From the NCBI GenBank assembly GCA_937974565.1, contig CALJWL010000023.1, forward strand, positions 1 through 45,431: 45,431 nucleotides of DNA, written 5' to 3'. This DNA is from an uncultured Arenicella sp. GTDB lineage: Bacteria > Pseudomonadota > Gammaproteobacteria > Arenicellales > Arenicellaceae. Under the pieces are notes generated by a model. That model was not told the DNA's origin, searched no databases, and saw only the letters and a list, made by a program, of their open reading frames with translations. Below, in pieces: positions 1-8,655 of this stretch; position 1 is the first letter of the stretch, and each line of letters starts with the position of its first letter. A program made the translations under genes and the position numbers.

Positions 1-451
1 TCGACTCTATGATGCTGGCATCAACAACCGCGACGTTTGCATTGCTAATCTTCAAGTTTTGCTGTTCTAGTTGACCGTTAATCTCGGCCATCAGCCGCTT
101 CAATACATCGCCCTTCATCAGCCATTGTCGATAGCGGCAAAGTGTCGAATGGTCAGGCAACTCCATATCATCAAAATCACAAAAGACGAGAAAATCCGCT
201 CTTACCGCTAGCGCATGCTCTAACTCTGGATCGCTTAAACTATGCCATTGCCCCAGCAATACTGCTTTAAACATTTTTAAAGGATCGTAGCCACTATTGC
301 CACGCCGGTCACCGCGTGATCGTGCCTTTGCTCGGCGTAACTTATCGCCAATCGCTTGCCAATCCAGCAACTCGTCTAACTTCAGTAAGGGATATTTAGC
401 TTTGTTTTGATAAAGCCTTGCTTTAAGGGTTTCTTTGAAGAAGCTGCTCAT
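1..451 (-). CDS. IS5-family transposase, N-terminal 150 residues (partial)
   Basis: The ATG at 451 opens a frame that stays open to the window edge. The product begins MSSFFKETLKARLYQNK and has the IS5-family N-terminal layout: a DUF772-like region with YDPLKMFKAVLLGQWHSLSD, then the LPDHSTLCRYRQWL segment. Near the edge, VVDAS supplies the first catalytic Asp of the DDE triad. The remaining catalytic residues lie outside the window, so integrity cannot be judged. It encodes the cut-and-paste enzyme of the element ending at about 521. Confidence 0.8.
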   Translation of the reverse strand, partial: MSSFFKETLKARLYQNKAKYPLLKLDELLDWQAIGDKLRRAKARSRGDRRGNSGYDPLKMFKAVLLGQWHSLSDPELEHALAVRADFLVFCDFDDMELPDHSTLCRYRQWLMKGDVLKRLMAEINGQLEQQNLKISNANVAVVDASIIES

Positions 452-521
452 CTGAAAACCACATTTTAAATTGAAGGGCTTCTGTTTTAACCGATCAATC
501 CGTCTTTAGTGCAAAGGTCTC
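1..521 (-). mobile_element. IS5-family insertion sequence, 5' portion (cut by window edge)
   Basis: The element runs leftwards out of the window. Its transposase starts at 451. Its outer end can be placed near 521 because the minus strand there reads GAGACCTTTGCAC, which resembles the terminal inverted repeat of IS1106-like members of the IS5 family (from memory). Immediately beyond it, at 522, the reading frame of another transposase is interrupted, so this element inserted into the older one. The other end and the target duplication are outside the window. Confidence 0.75.
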
Positions 522-1266
522 ATGTTTTATCACACCGCTGAGCGTATGCCCGTCGTAAGGATTGCCCTGTAGGCTTTGCACACTCACGATCCAGTTATCC
601 TTTGAGGTGGTAGCAAACGAGACTTTATTCCCAAACTCATAGCGCTTGTGTGCTTTGCCTTTGGCGATGCACTCCACCTCTGGCTCGTGATTACTGTAAA
701 GCTTGGCGTTGTTGATTGAGTAAACGAGCCGCTTTGCTAAGCTCAGTCTTGAGTACTTCATCTGGTTCTGAGTATTTGCGGCTGATATCACTGACCGTGC
801 GCCGAAGATAGGTCTTTAGTCGTCGACATTCGCGCCCGGCTCGTTTCATCTGCCTCGCATGGGCATAACGGTTCTGCCTCGCGAACGCGCGCTTGCCTAC
901 GCGCTTATAACTTTGCCTTAGAGGAATGCCTCGCGCTTTGGCTAAGCGCACCAACGTTCTGCGCATCGAATGATACAAACATGCATCCGTAGGGAAGGCG
1001 ATCGCCTTTTCCTGCACGGTCGTATCGACATTCACATGATCTGTTGAGCGCGCACTCATCGCCTTAGTACTGCGAGCCAACTCAATGGTTTCAATCAACA
1101 TCGACTCTAAGCGGTCACCGACTCGCTTACGCCACTTCACCAAGCTGGTGGGATGCAAGGGCAACTCATGTTGCAGGTATTCATAACCACAGAAGTGCTG
1201 CCAATAGGGGTTTTCGGCCCAACGCTCAACCACGCTTTCATCGCTCTCGTTGAATAAGGCCTTCAA
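522..1266 (-). pseudogene. Broken IS5-family transposase (frameshifted, truncated, interrupted by an IS)
   Basis: Two minus-strand frames together spell an IS5-family transposase of a different subgroup. The upstream frame, 1266 to about 710, contains ESDESVVERWAENPYWQHF, LPLHPTSLVKWRKRVG and VNVDTTVQEKAIAFPTDA, the last holding the first catalytic Asp. The downstream frame has AKLYSNHEPEVECIAKGKAHK and GNPYDGHTLSG. They are joined by a frameshift at about 700-715. The 5' end is missing: before codon LKALFNES the sequence turns AT-rich and unlike transposase. The 3' end stops after GVIKH where the neighbouring IS begins. The last eight residues of that frame (ETFALKTD) are read from the other element's inverted repeat. 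The gene cannot make an active enzyme. Confidence 0.85.
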
Positions 1267-1302
1267 ATTTAATCTAGCAAAAAAACCAACTTATCTCATT
1301 AA

Positions 1303-1479
1303 AATCATGTATTTAATGATTCTTCAGGGGCGACTAAGCTAGCTTATGCGGCTGGAATTATTCAACCTCGTATATCTGAATATAAAGAAGATTACTCTCT
1401 TATTGATCATTACAATCAAAATGAAATATTAAAAACGAAGAGTTTGGAAGAGTTACTTGGTGCTAGTTGGCTCAATTAA
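1303..1479 (+). pseudogene. C-terminal remnant of a possible HTH (XRE-like) protein
   Basis: An open frame of 58 codons ends at the TAA at 1477 and has no start codon of its own. Its product contains ATKLAYAAGIIQPRISEY, which has the spacing of a Cro/XRE-type helix-turn-helix, followed by an acidic tail ending LGASWLN. It abuts the truncated transposase, so the 5' part was probably lost when the mobile elements rearranged this locus. The HTH reading is inference from a short motif. The 235 bases between it and the GTPase stop codon (1480-1714) show no convincing gene. Confidence 0.35.
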
Positions 1480-1714
1480 AAGCTAGGGAAATTTCAGGGA
1501 CATGGAATCAATAGAGTCACTTATAAGCCGCTAAGTGTCAAGAGGCCGAGTTAAACTCTAGACGTTTAGCCTATCGTGTTCATGTAAACCAGCTAGAAAG
1601 GTCACAGAAGAGTTTCAAGGGCCACGCAACCCAAGAGAAATGATCATCCAATGGTTAAGCGTATGTACTTTTCACTTGTTAACCCGTTTCTTTTTTAAAA
1701 CGCAGGCCGAGAGT

Positions 1715-3787
1715 TTAAAAATTGGTTTTATGTTCCCAGTAAAGCACTTCGGCGGTTTCCGTTTCTTCGGGTTCTTCCACTTCATTAGCTTGCTCTGCCT
1801 CCTCTATTAATGATGCTAGGGTGTTTTGCATGGCCGTGAGTTGGTCATTTTGCTTCACCAGTGTTGCGTGTTGCACATTTAACTCGGAAAGACGAGCCTC
1901 TACGGTGTCGGATGCGCGGTGAATGCGTTTTACGCTTTCTAAGCGGCGACGCAGTTGTGTGTGGTGTTCGCGGACATGAGTTTCCATTGGCACCATCAAA
2001 TTGTTATTCCAGTTATTTGCGTCTTTGAGTGCGTGGCTGAAAATTTTGCGCGATGCTGAGCAAACAGACTCGTAAAATTTATTGGTGATCGACATCTGCT
2101 CTTTAAAAAACAGTGTTCGAGTTTCTTTTAAGTTGCTGTGTTTGGCTTCCAGTCTTGCGATGTCTTGTTTGTAGCGTTCAAGACGTAACCTGCGGACTTT
2201 AAAGTTCGCAATGCCGTGGTCTTTCTCAAAATCGCGGGTAATGTTTTCTGATAAAGCCGCGATTTCATTCGCTTGCTCGATGGCCGAGTTCAAGTAGTAA
2301 TTAAGCCGCTCAAAATACTTTGAGATGGTCTTCTGCAAGGTCATTGAGGTGGCGCACTTGGCCATATTATGTTTGGTAACGGCGATCAATTTTTCCAAAC
2401 GTTCGGGTGCTAAAATGCGTGCCAATTTTGTGGTTTCTTTGGCGTAGACCGCGCGTAATGCTTGGTAGCGCTGCATGTCCACTTCTAATGACGACTTCTC
2501 GGCCTGAACCTTAAGCATGATGTGCGAAATGACGTCGGTGTTTTTGCTGCTCAATTGCCGTAATTCGGCAATGTGTTCATCGGCGTCTTTTAAGCGCCCC
2601 CCCATGATCGACCCTGCCGATTCTAAAATGCTGTCCAGAGAGCTGCGTACTTTTTCCACCACAATAGTGCGTTTTTGTGGCACTAAGCGTTTGGCAATGG
2701 CTTGTTCAAATACCATTATGTTACTGCGTTGCAGTAACTCTTCGTCGTTGTTTAATTTGGCTAGCAAGCCTTTTTGTGCAGAGACTGGAAAAATATTGCT
2801 GCGATGCAGGTTTAATGCTTTTGACGTCTCTGTTATTTGGGCTGTGATCTCATTTTGAATTTCAGCTTCAGTGCGTATGCCATCCCACAGTGCATCGATT
2901 TTGTTTAATGCCACTAATTTGCCTTGATTGTAGGCGGGTGGAACGTTATCGGCTTGGCCTTTTTTGTTTTTCTTCTTGCTTATATTTTGTTCGTTTAAGC
3001 CACCAAGATGTGTGTTCCATAGCTCAAGATCCGTTGATGTGACGCCGGTGTCGTGCGACAAAATAAAGATAACGGTGTGCGCGGTTGCCAATTGGTTAAT
3101 CGTTAACTCAGGCTCTGCGCCAATCGCGTTCAACCCTGGGGTATCAAGAATAACCAAACCTTGTTTTAGCAGCGGGTGAGGCAAGTTGATAATGGCGTGG
3201 CGCCAGCTGGGAATCTCGACCTCGTCGTACTCATTAACCGGTAAGCCAATTTCAGAACCTTCGCTTTCCAGTAAATCGAATTTCAGACCTTTGGCATAGG
3301 CTTTACTGACCAGTTTGTTGTCGGTCATGCCATGGAGCGCACTAGCAACACTTTCTACGTCGTCCGCGTCAAACTCAATTTCTTCCCAGAGTTCTTCTTC
3401 GTCTTTTAATTCAAATAAAGGTCGCTCGTCTTTTCTTGATTCGATTGGCAGTAAACGTATTGAGCTGGGGCGGTTGGGATCGTATAAAAGCTCGGTTGGA
3501 CACATGGTGGTGCGCCCAGAGCCAGACGGTAGAATACGGCGTTTATAATCGCCAAAAAAGATGGTGTTAATCATCTCTGATTTGCCGCGTGAAAATTCGG
3601 CAACGAAGGCAACCGAAAGGTTGTCATCTACTAATGAACCCAGCACCATCTCGAATTGGTGATGAGTACGTAGATCAGTAATGTTATTGCTTTTCAAAAA
3701 GCGGCTGAGATTTTGAACCGCGTCACGAACACGTTCGCGCCAATCAGAGTATTGCTCTATCTCAGAGTTTAATTTTTTCGTCGTCAC
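1715..3787 (-). CDS. Dynamin-family large GTPase
   Basis: 690 residues. The GTPase domain lies in about residues 50-370. It has a P-loop at 63-70 (AEFSRGKS, with Ala in place of the first Gly), a switch I segment rich in Thr (GRTTMCPTEL, 91-100), the G3 motif DTPGLN at 216-221 and the G4 motif NKID at 296-299. The rest is largely helical with heptad-like stretches at 400-660, and the tail is acidic. There is no signal peptide or obvious membrane helix. Bacterial dynamin-like proteins remodel or protect membranes and often occur in pairs, but this one is alone. The start is GTG, with AGAGAGGA just upstream on the minus strand. It is divergent from the PBP1b gene, with a 295-base shared upstream region that holds no other gene. 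The cellular role is unknown. Confidence 0.85.
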   Translation of the reverse strand: MTTKKLNSEIEQYSDWRERVRDAVQNLSRFLKSNNITDLRTHHQFEMVLGSLVDDNLSVAFVAEFSRGKSEMINTIFFGDYKRRILPSGSGRTTMCPTELLYDPNRPSSIRLLPIESRKDERPLFELKDEEELWEEIEFDADDVESVASALHGMTDNKLVSKAYAKGLKFDLLESEGSEIGLPVNEYDEVEIPSWRHAIINLPHPLLKQGLVILDTPGLNAIGAEPELTINQLATAHTVIFILSHDTGVTSTDLELWNTHLGGLNEQNISKKKNKKGQADNVPPAYNQGKLVALNKIDALWDGIRTEAEIQNEITAQITETSKALNLHRSNIFPVSAQKGLLAKLNNDEELLQRSNIMVFEQAIAKRLVPQKRTIVVEKVRSSLDSILESAGSIMGGRLKDADEHIAELRQLSSKNTDVISHIMLKVQAEKSSLEVDMQRYQALRAVYAKETTKLARILAPERLEKLIAVTKHNMAKCATSMTLQKTISKYFERLNYYLNSAIEQANEIAALSENITRDFEKDHGIANFKVRRLRLERYKQDIARLEAKHSNLKETRTLFFKEQMSITNKFYESVCSASRKIFSHALKDANNWNNNLMVPMETHVREHHTQLRRRLESVKRIHRASDTVEARLSELNVQHATLVKQNDQLTAMQNTLASLIEEAEQANEVEEPEETETAEVLYWEHKTNF

Positions 3788-4082
3788 TCGAACGTCCTCT
3801 CTGTCAATGATGCATAATAGCGTGCGGCTTGAATTAGTGTCAATTGTATACTAAAGCAGTTTTTAACAAATTGGCTGTAAGGGTTTGAATTTAAATAAAA
3901 AGAATGGATGAGCGGTAACTTTTTTCAGTTGAGTGGTTACAACGGATTTAGCTTGCCGATTTTTGTCAGCCTTGTATGCTTAAATTGGCATGCAGCTAGT
4001 GCCCTAGTGGTCGACTTTTAAAGCACTTTTAATAACGCTTTCCAAAATATTTTAGTAGAGAAATACCTTAGTTGGACAATCA

Positions 4083-6650
4083 ATGACCGAAGAGAAATCA
4101 AAGCCAACTCGTAAAAAAATTAATAAAAAGGCAAAAAAGAAGAAGCAGGTAAGCAAAAAAGCAACAAAACGCGGCTCGAAAAAGACGGCGGATGTTCGTG
4201 TGCCAGCTAAAAGAACGAGTGCCAAACGTAAGTCTGTGCGCGGTGGTGTAGGCGCAGTATCAACCAAGAACGTGTCCGGTATTAAAGCCGGCGCGTGGAA
4301 AGGCTTTAAGTCTCTTTTTTGGCGTGGCAGTTTGGCGTTTTTCGTCGTTTTTTTAGGGTACGTTGCTTATCTAGATATCACGCTAAGGCGTCAATTTGAA
4401 GGGCAAAAATGGGCGTTGCCAGCGCATGTTTACACGCGCCCAATGGAACTCTATCTGGGTCAAAATTTTGATGTTGACGTGGTGGAGTCTGAGCTTGAAG
4501 AATTAGGTTATTTGAAGCAAACGCGTGCAAATAGAGTGGGCACTTATCAACTTGATTCATTAGAGTTGGCAATTTATCAGCGTGCGTTTCGTTTTTGGGA
4601 TGAAGCCAGGCCACAACAACTTGTTAAGATTGCCATCAGAGAAGGCCGTATAGCCAAGATTAACCTGGTTAACAGTCTCGGTGAGTCAGCGCAAACAGAG
4701 ATAGTGCGATTAGAACCCAGATTGTTCGGCAGTGTTTCTCCCATGCAGCATGAAGATCGCACACTGGTGCGTTTAGAAGACGTGCCTCAGCCATTGATTG
4801 ACGGTTTGATCGCTTACGAAGACAGGCAGTTTTTTTCTCACATTGGCATTAACTTTAAAGGCTTGGCACGCGTTGCCGTGCAGGCGTTGCTTAGCGGTCG
4901 AATTACCGGTGGCGGCAGTTCGTTAACTCAGCAATTGGTTAAAAATTATTATCTCAATTCTGAGCGCAGTTTACGGCGCAAAATCCCAGAAATGATGATG
5001 GCCATGCTGTTGGAACTTCGCTATAGCAAGAATGAAATCTTACAGGCCTATATCAACGAGGTTAATCTGGGCCAGGCAGGAAATCGCGCTATCCACGGTT
5101 TTGGTTTAGCCAGCCGCTACTATTACGGCCGACCGCTAAATGAGTTGGAACTCAGTGAAATAGCCACGTTGGTAGCGATTAATAACGCGCCAAGTCGATA
5201 TAACCCATTGAGGCGCCCTGAGCGAGTCCTGAATAAGCGCGATGTTGTCTTAACGGCCATGCTCAACGATCAAAAAATAGATCAGCGTCAATTCGAGGTG
5301 GCTAAAGCACAGCCATTGCGTTTAAGCCCTGTGGCTAGCCGAGCGGCAACGTTGTCGTACCCCAGTTTTTTGGGCTATGTGCGAAGCAACTTGAAAGACA
5401 GCTATCAACAAGATGATTTGCAGAGCGACGGTTTGCAAATACACACCACCCTTAACCCTAGGATTCAGGCCGTTTTGGAAAATTCAGTGACGGCTGAGTT
5501 GGTGAGCATTGAGCAGCAACGTAAACTGGCGAAAGGCAGTCTGCAATCGGCGGCTGTGGTCATAAGAACCGACAACGGTGAAGTGGTTGCCATGGTCGGT
5601 GACCGTAATCCAAGCTTTGCCGGGTACAATCGAGCGCTCAGCGCTCAGCGCCCAGTTGGCTCTTTACTTAAGCCGTTTGTGTTTTTAACAGCCTTGGAAT
5701 CACCGGAACAATATTCGTTAGCCACAACGGTTAAAGACCTGCCTATTACGGTGTCACAAAAAGGCAGCCCAGACTGGTCACCGAGAAACTACGATGGTCA
5801 AGCGCACGGTGAAGTCATGTTGATTGATGCCTTAGCCAGTTCTTACAATTTAGCCACCGTGAATGTAGGGATGGAATTAGGCGTTGGCTCGGTAATAAAC
5901 ACCCTTCGGAGAGTTGGGCATGAAAAGCCTATAAGAGCTTTGCCTTCTATGCTGTTAGGTGCGGTGCCGATGACGGTGTTGGATGTTGGACGGTTGTATT
6001 TGAGTTTGGCGTCTGGCGGCTTTAAAACACCAGTGAAATCTGTGAGGTCGGTGTTAAGTAATGAAAATTTACCGTTAGAACGCTATGCATTGAACATCGA
6101 ACAGGTGATAACCCCTGAATACACTTATTTAATTAACTATGCCATGCAAGACGTCATTCGAAAGGGCACAGGTAGAGGGGTGCTTCGAGGGTTTAAATAC
6201 GATTATGGTTTGGCCGGTAAGACTGGCACCACCAATGATTATCGTGACAGTTGGTTTGCCGGTTTTAGTGGCAATTACTTGACCGTTGTTTGGGTTGGGC
6301 GAGATGATAATAAGCCGACAGGGTTAACAGGGGCGGGCGGTGCCGCTCGAGTGTGGTCTCGGGCGATGAAGAGCATGCCGTTGCAGCGGCTAGAACTGGG
6401 CTACAGTGAAGAGATCATAACCCAAGAAATTACGTATTCAAAAGACCCAGTAGCACAAGACTGCAGTTTAACTCGGCATTTGCCAATATTGTTGGCTTCG
6501 TTGGGCGGGGAAAATTTCTCCTGTGCCGATCGTATGCAGTATGATGAGGGTGAACCGGACGAATTGCGGCATTTTGAACCCGCTGACGAAGAGCGTCCAA
6601 TAGAGCGTCGGCGCAAAAAGAAATCGCTTTGGCAGCGTTTGTTTGGGTGA
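4083..6650 (+). CDS. mrcB: Penicillin-binding protein 1B (bifunctional peptidoglycan synthase)
   Basis: 855 residues. A very Lys/Arg-rich cytoplasmic tail (1-55) precedes one membrane anchor (about 82-100) and a UB2H-like segment (about 115-200). The GT51 glycosyltransferase follows, with catalytic Glu246 in EDRQFFSH and GGGSSLTQQLVKN at 276-288. The transpeptidase has the three penicillin-binding motifs: SLLK (Ser527), SYN (587-589) and KTGT (713-716). It polymerises and crosslinks lipid II in the periplasm. The layout with UB2H matches PBP1b rather than PBP1a; in E. coli the activator of that subdomain is LpoB, and no LpoB is seen here. The C-terminal tail is charged, with an Arg/Lys cluster at the end. 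It stands as the first gene of a rightward pair with the TPR lipoprotein. Confidence 0.95.
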   Translation: MTEEKSKPTRKKINKKAKKKKQVSKKATKRGSKKTADVRVPAKRTSAKRKSVRGGVGAVSTKNVSGIKAGAWKGFKSLFWRGSLAFFVVFLGYVAYLDITLRRQFEGQKWALPAHVYTRPMELYLGQNFDVDVVESELEELGYLKQTRANRVGTYQLDSLELAIYQRAFRFWDEARPQQLVKIAIREGRIAKINLVNSLGESAQTEIVRLEPRLFGSVSPMQHEDRTLVRLEDVPQPLIDGLIAYEDRQFFSHIGINFKGLARVAVQALLSGRITGGGSSLTQQLVKNYYLNSERSLRRKIPEMMMAMLLELRYSKNEILQAYINEVNLGQAGNRAIHGFGLASRYYYGRPLNELELSEIATLVAINNAPSRYNPLRRPERVLNKRDVVLTAMLNDQKIDQRQFEVAKAQPLRLSPVASRAATLSYPSFLGYVRSNLKDSYQQDDLQSDGLQIHTTLNPRIQAVLENSVTAELVSIEQQRKLAKGSLQSAAVVIRTDNGEVVAMVGDRNPSFAGYNRALSAQRPVGSLLKPFVFLTALESPEQYSLATTVKDLPITVSQKGSPDWSPRNYDGQAHGEVMLIDALASSYNLATVNVGMELGVGSVINTLRRVGHEKPIRALPSMLLGAVPMTVLDVGRLYLSLASGGFKTPVKSVRSVLSNENLPLERYALNIEQVITPEYTYLINYAMQDVIRKGTGRGVLRGFKYDYGLAGKTGTTNDYRDSWFAGFSGNYLTVVWVGRDDNKPTGLTGAGGAARVWSRAMKSMPLQRLELGYSEEIITQEITYSKDPVAQDCSLTRHLPILLASLGGENFSCADRMQYDEGEPDELRHFEPADEERPIERRRKKKSLWQRLFG

Positions 6651-6734
6651 TTTATGTGCATTCAATTTTCTTGGAAGACAAGCGTAATCGCGGTTTAAAA
6701 TACATTGTTAATAGAACTAAATTACTCATCACTT

Positions 6735-7301
6735 ATGATTATCTCTGACCAATCTAAATTAACTTCATCAAGCCTAGAACGCTTAGGTTTCGTTACTCAG
6801 CGAGTGAAACTAAGCGTTATTTTTGTTCTTTTGGCACCGTTAAGCGCATGCATTAGCACGTCTTCAATTGATGTGCCTACTCAGGAGCCTGCTGTGGTAG
6901 AGGATCGTGCTGTCGTTGATGGCAATGCGTTACCATTGCCTGAAGACCCTAAGATTAGCGTCGAGACGATTGATGAGCCCGGCCGTGCTTCGCCTGTTGT
7001 GACTAAATTGATGGCGTCAGCGAGGCGACAACAGCAGGGTGGGCAATGGGACGCGGCCGCCAGTTCACTTGAGCGGGCCCTTAGAATTGAACCGCGCAAC
7101 CCTAACCTTTGGTCAAGTTTAGCCGAAATAAAATTTGAGCAGCGTGATTGGCAGGCCGCCATTCAATTAGCCGCCAAATCCAATACGTTGTCTGGGCTGA
7201 ATGAGCCGTTGCGTCGTCGAAATTGGTATTTAATGGCCAATGCTCACGATGCGTTGGGCAACATTGAAGCGGCGGATAAGTTTCGCGAAAAGTTAGATTA
7301 A
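6735..7301 (+). CDS. TPR-repeat lipoprotein
   Basis: 188 residues from ATG 6735. The lipobox LAPLSAC gives a diacylglyceryl-cysteine. About two tetratricopeptide repeats follow a Pro/Glu-rich linker: QWDAAASSLERALRIEP, then the DWQAAIQLAAKSN region, and a final helix NAHDALGNIEAADKF. No clear RBS decides the start. A GTG at 6804 would give an ideal short lipoprotein signal (MKLSVIFVLLAPLSA before the Cys), and an in-frame TTG lies at 6705. It follows the PBP1b gene by about 85 bases in the same direction. Position and architecture suggest an outer-membrane-anchored scaffold in the cell-wall machinery, but that is inference. The 176 bases after it show no gene. Confidence 0.8.
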   Translation: MIISDQSKLTSSSLERLGFVTQRVKLSVIFVLLAPLSACISTSSIDVPTQEPAVVEDRAVVDGNALPLPEDPKISVETIDEPGRASPVVTKLMASARRQQQGGQWDAAASSLERALRIEPRNPNLWSSLAEIKFEQRDWQAAIQLAAKSNTLSGLNEPLRRRNWYLMANAHDALGNIEAADKFREKLD

Positions 7302-7477
7302 GCTAAGGCGGCTGCGTATTGGTTTAAAACCCAACACTGAGTTAGATGAATGGCCATAATAAGTTTTATTCACTCGCCATTAAGGCCGATTGACTTTAAG
7401 AAAAGCGTTGTTGTGGCGTCAACCGCCAAAAGAAAGGCGCAAAAGAATCCGCCATGGTCTTTTTTTTCATCTCAGAT

Positions 7478-7957
7478 TTACGAGTTATGCAGCACAATGT
7501 AGGCATTTAAAGACGTTGCTAGGCCCAACCATATTAAGTATGGGCTGAGCATGACTGCGACTATGTTGTTTGATTGTTTGGCGCTGCGGATGATAAGGAA
7601 GATCACAAGAGCCATCAGAAAAAGCAAATCGATTAAGCCTAATATCGCCCATTGCTTGCCGAAAAATACCCACGACCACAGCGCATTCAATGCCAATTGT
7701 AGATACCACACTTTAAGTGAGAAAACGTCACCGGAGCTTGCTATTTTATGACCTGAGAGTGCGATTAACACATAAAGAATGGCCCACACAATGGGGAAGG
7801 CGATATTCGATGGGCTCCATGGGGCGCGTTGCAAGGATTCGTACCAATCCCCGGGCTGGAAAAGCCCGCCGAATAAAAATACCGCTAGGCATAAACCGGT
7901 GAAAAACCAACGTTGTTGTGTCACACTTTGGGTGCCAGGTTCAACGTTGCTAACCAT
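7478..7957 (-). CDS. tspO: TspO/MBR family membrane protein
   Basis: 159 residues with five predicted membrane helices. Family signatures are visible: WYESLQRAPWSPSNIAFPIVW after the first helix, the LQLALNALWSWVFFGKQWA segment, and a final helix with LNAYIV. TspO proteins bind porphyrins or sterols and are linked to tetrapyrrole and stress physiology; the ligand here cannot be inferred. The ATG at 7957 overlaps the stop of the upstream gamma-carbonic-anhydrase gene in the string ATGGTTAG, indicating translational coupling. An in-frame TTG at 7963 is a less likely start. Confidence 0.9.
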   Translation of the reverse strand: MVSNVEPGTQSVTQQRWFFTGLCLAVFLFGGLFQPGDWYESLQRAPWSPSNIAFPIVWAILYVLIALSGHKIASSGDVFSLKVWYLQLALNALWSWVFFGKQWAILGLIDLLFLMALVIFLIIRSAKQSNNIVAVMLSPYLIWLGLATSLNAYIVLHNS

Positions 7958-8519
7958 GATCAACTCCGTATTGTTCTTTCATGTACTCGGCGGCCAAGCG
8001 AACGTAGCGCTCTCGATTAATGGCAAAAAACGCTAAATCGTGTTCATTAATGTCGCGTAACTTTTTAGCGGGTTTACCAGCCCAAACTTCATTCGCTTTG
8101 ATGACCTTGCCTGGCGTTACCAACGCGCCAGCCGCCACCATCGCTCCACGCTCAACCAAACAATCATCCATCACGCAAGCTTGAATGCCAATAAAGGCAT
8201 TGTCTTCAATGGTGCAGGCGTGCAAAACGGCGCTGTGGCCCACCGTAATATTATCGCCAAGGTAAGTGCCTTGGCCGCGTTCCGCACAATGAATCATGGT
8301 TAAGTCTTGAATGTTGGTGCGTTTGCCGATGCGAATTTCATTCACGTCACCGCGCACCACACAGCCATACCAAATCCCTGATTTTTCGCCGATCGTTATG
8401 TCGCCTATTACGGTGGCGCCTTGAGCAACAAACGCTTGTGAGTGGATGGTTGGCATCACTCCTTTGTAAGGCAAAATGCGTGGGCTGTTATGGTTCGAGT
8501 CTGGAAATGATCGTGACAT
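7950..8519 (-). CDS. Gamma-carbonic anhydrase family protein (YrdA-type left-handed beta-helix)
   Basis: 189 residues from ATG 8519. Hexapeptide repeats run from about residue 20 to 140, for example GATVIGDITIGEKSGIWYG and VRGDVNEIRIGKRTNIQD. The metal-binding His positions of the family are kept in MIHCAERG and TVGHSAVLHAC. E. coli YrdA and CaiE-like proteins share this fold. Many have bound zinc but no proven carbonic anhydrase activity, so the enzymatic role is uncertain. An in-frame TTG at 8555 is rejected as a start because its extra residues are not hexapeptide-like and ATG is available. It is first of a two-gene unit with tspO and divergent from zapE. Confidence 0.88.
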   Translation of the reverse strand: MSRSFPDSNHNSPRILPYKGVMPTIHSQAFVAQGATVIGDITIGEKSGIWYGCVVRGDVNEIRIGKRTNIQDLTMIHCAERGQGTYLGDNITVGHSAVLHACTIEDNAFIGIQACVMDDCLVERGAMVAAGALVTPGKVIKANEVWAGKPAKKLRDINEHDLAFFAINRERYVRLAAEYMKEQYGVDHG

Positions 8520-8599
8520 AAGAGTTACTTTTACTGTTAAAAATAGGTGTAACAATAGGCTTCCTATAGATTTAAGAAAAAAGGTTTCCTTCTATATTT

Positions 8600-8622
8600 G
8601 AGTTACACTACACGGTGTACTC
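8600..8622. promoter_or_regulatory. Imperfect palindrome in the zapE upstream region
   Basis: GAGTTACAC and GTGTACTC form an imperfect inverted repeat with a short spacer, 34 bases before the zapE ATG and between two divergent genes. It could be an operator, but no regulator can be named. Confidence 0.25.
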
Positions 8623-8655
8623 TAACAAAAACAGTCGACTATTACAGGCTTTGTT

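Noticed and set aside
2517-3548. Plus-strand frames opposite the dynamin gene
   Set aside because: They are shadows of the GTPase frame with no RBS and low-complexity products.
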